6,851 nucleotides of DNA from Gemmatimonadota bacterium (GTDB lineage Bacteria > Gemmatimonadota > Gemmatimonadetes > Longimicrobiales > Gaopeijiaceae). The notes below the pieces were generated by a model, which saw nothing but the letters and a program-made list of their open reading frames with translations, did no database searches and had not been told where the DNA came from. Location: contig PWZC01000085.1 of NCBI GenBank assembly GCA_003567615.1, positions 1 through 6,851 of the forward strand, read 5' to 3'. Both the position numbers and the translations under genes were made by a program. This document shows positions 6,124 to 6,851 of the stretch, piece by piece (positions within the stretch are counted from its first letter, which is position 1; each line of letters opens with the position of its first letter).

Positions 6124-6851
6124 CCATCCACCAGATTGCCGTTTCCGTCCTTGTAGGGGCGGAGGTTCCACTCCAGGAAGGCCCAGATCCGATTCCACGA
6201 ATCCCGCATCTCCGGGGTCCAGGCGGGGGTGAGGGTCTCCATGTCAACCTGCCGGTCGAAGGAGTGGCCCCCCGGCGGATCCCGATAGATGCGGGTCTCG
6301 GCCAGGTGGGGCTTCTTCACCTGAAGCGCATGGACCAGCATCTCCGCCTCCTCGAAGTCCACATCCCGGTCGTTGTCGGCGATGTGGACCAGGACCGGGA
6401 CGTCGATGTGGTCCACCTGGTAGACGGGAGATCGGTACACATATTCCTCCCGGCGCTCAAAGGGGAGGCCCCGGAGGCGCTCTCCCGTGGCGAAGTGGTG
6501 CTGATAGCCCGGCCCCTTGTAGGAGAGGCGGAAGATGAGGTTGGACACCGGCACGATGGCCACCGCCGAGTTGAAGGGATGGGGCGGGCGGGCCATGGCC
6601 AGAAGCGAGATGTAGCCACCGTGGCTCCATCCGATCATGGACACCCGGTCCGGATCCACATGGGGGAGGTTCTCCACCAACCAATCGTACGCCGACACAT
6701 TGTCGTCGACCTCGTGGCCGCCGTAGTCGAAGGCCAGATGATGCTCCTCACCCCAGCCGATCCCGCCGCGGTACTCCGGCGCGATGACCACGTACCCCCG
6801 CTCCACCGCCTCCTTCACGAAGGGCCAGTAATTGGGGGTCCAGAGTCCACG
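6120..6851 (-). CDS. S9/prolyl-oligopeptidase-type serine hydrolase, C-terminal catalytic part
   Basis: The gene enters from the right edge. 243 residues are visible and the frame is open to base 6851. The GTG at 6818 is internal, since RGLWTPNYWPF precedes it in frame. This is the alpha/beta-hydrolase domain of the S9 family: YVVIAPEYRGGIGWGEE, DDNVSAYDWL, the nucleophile elbow GWSHGG (Ser codon 6624-6626), an acid turn ADNDRDV (Asp codon 6369-6371 likely) and GGHSFDR (His codon 6264-6266). The triad is complete. Full S9 enzymes add an N-terminal beta-propeller, and stand-alone hydrolases of this shape also exist; the part that would decide is outside. Likely roles are peptidase (dipeptidyl or acylaminoacyl type) or carboxylesterase. 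Location is unknown because the N-terminus is missing. Its TGA overlaps the carotenoid oxygenase ATG, so the two are co-translated. The C-terminal tail (RPYKDGNGNLVDG) extends slightly past the last helix. Confidence 0.85.
   Translation of the reverse strand, partial: RGLWTPNYWPFVKEAVERGYVVIAPEYRGGIGWGEEHHLAFDYGGHEVDDNVSAYDWLVENLPHVDPDRVSMIGWSHGGYISLLAMARPPHPFNSAVAIVPVSNLIFRLSYKGPGYQHHFATGERLRGLPFERREEYVYRSPVYQVDHIDVPVLVHIADNDRDVDFEEAEMLVHALQVKKPHLAETRIYRDPPGGHSFDRQVDMETLTPAWTPEMRDSWNRIWAFLEWNLRPYKDGNGNLVDG

Noticed and set aside
4981..6156. 391-codon open frame on the + strand opposite the carotenoid oxygenase
   Set aside because: Its composition is that of an antisense shadow (G, V, E, H, R, P), with no family motif. 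The - strand frame has all four iron-binding histidines.
6124..6198. Longer N-terminus for the carotenoid oxygenase starting at 6198
   Set aside because: The 25 extra residues lie wholly inside the upstream hydrolase gene and are unlike the family. The ATGA overlap at 6123 gives a standard coupled start.

Overview
The window is GC-rich and densely packed with genes that use mostly G- or C-ending codons. A Xanthomonas/Caulobacter-type TonB-dependent receptor shows a Gram-negative (diderm) cell. Together with the carboxypeptidase-regulatory-like domain, the MetY/MetX pair and an S9-type hydrolase, this suggests Gemmatimonadota or a similar high-GC diderm. That placement is inference, because there is no rRNA or marker gene here. 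I see no tRNA or rRNA gene, CRISPR array, insertion sequence or integrase.

Left block (1-1433, + strand): a methionine/sulfur-assimilation operon. It starts with the C-terminal end of an O-acetylhomoserine sulfhydrylase (MetY), cut by the left edge. A 49-residue small gene follows, overlapping metY, with a strong ribosome binding site. It looks like the first ~48 residues of an aspartokinase. It ends in an ATGA overlap with a compact MetX-like homoserine O-acyltransferase. MetX makes the acylated homoserine that MetY converts with sulfide to homocysteine, and aspartokinase (or aspartokinase-homoserine dehydrogenase) feeds the same pathway. The small gene is therefore best read as the remnant, or a retained minimal piece, of a pathway enzyme. 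A branched stem-loop starts 6 bases after the metX stop.

Middle block (1434-4500, + strand): a leader with three stem-loops, two of them directly adjacent, leads into a 948-residue outer-membrane TonB-dependent receptor. The receptor has a signal peptide, a CarboxypepD-regulatory-like domain, a TonB box candidate, a plug and a beta-barrel. It ends at a 17-bp terminator-like hairpin.

Right block (4593-6851, - strand): a convergent operon in which the C-terminal catalytic half of an S9/prolyl-oligopeptidase-type serine hydrolase (cut by the right edge) overlaps by ATGA a carotenoid cleavage oxygenase. The oxygenase keeps all four iron-binding histidines and carries an unusual Ser/Gly/Glu-rich insert whose DNA contains a perfect 14-bp palindrome. 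A joint hydrolase-oxygenase pathway acting on a carotenoid, retinoid or other alkene substrate is possible but unproven.

I see no convincing complete new multi-gene system. The strongest leads are the aspartokinase-like small gene between metY and metX, and the coupled hydrolase/carotenoid oxygenase pair with its insert.
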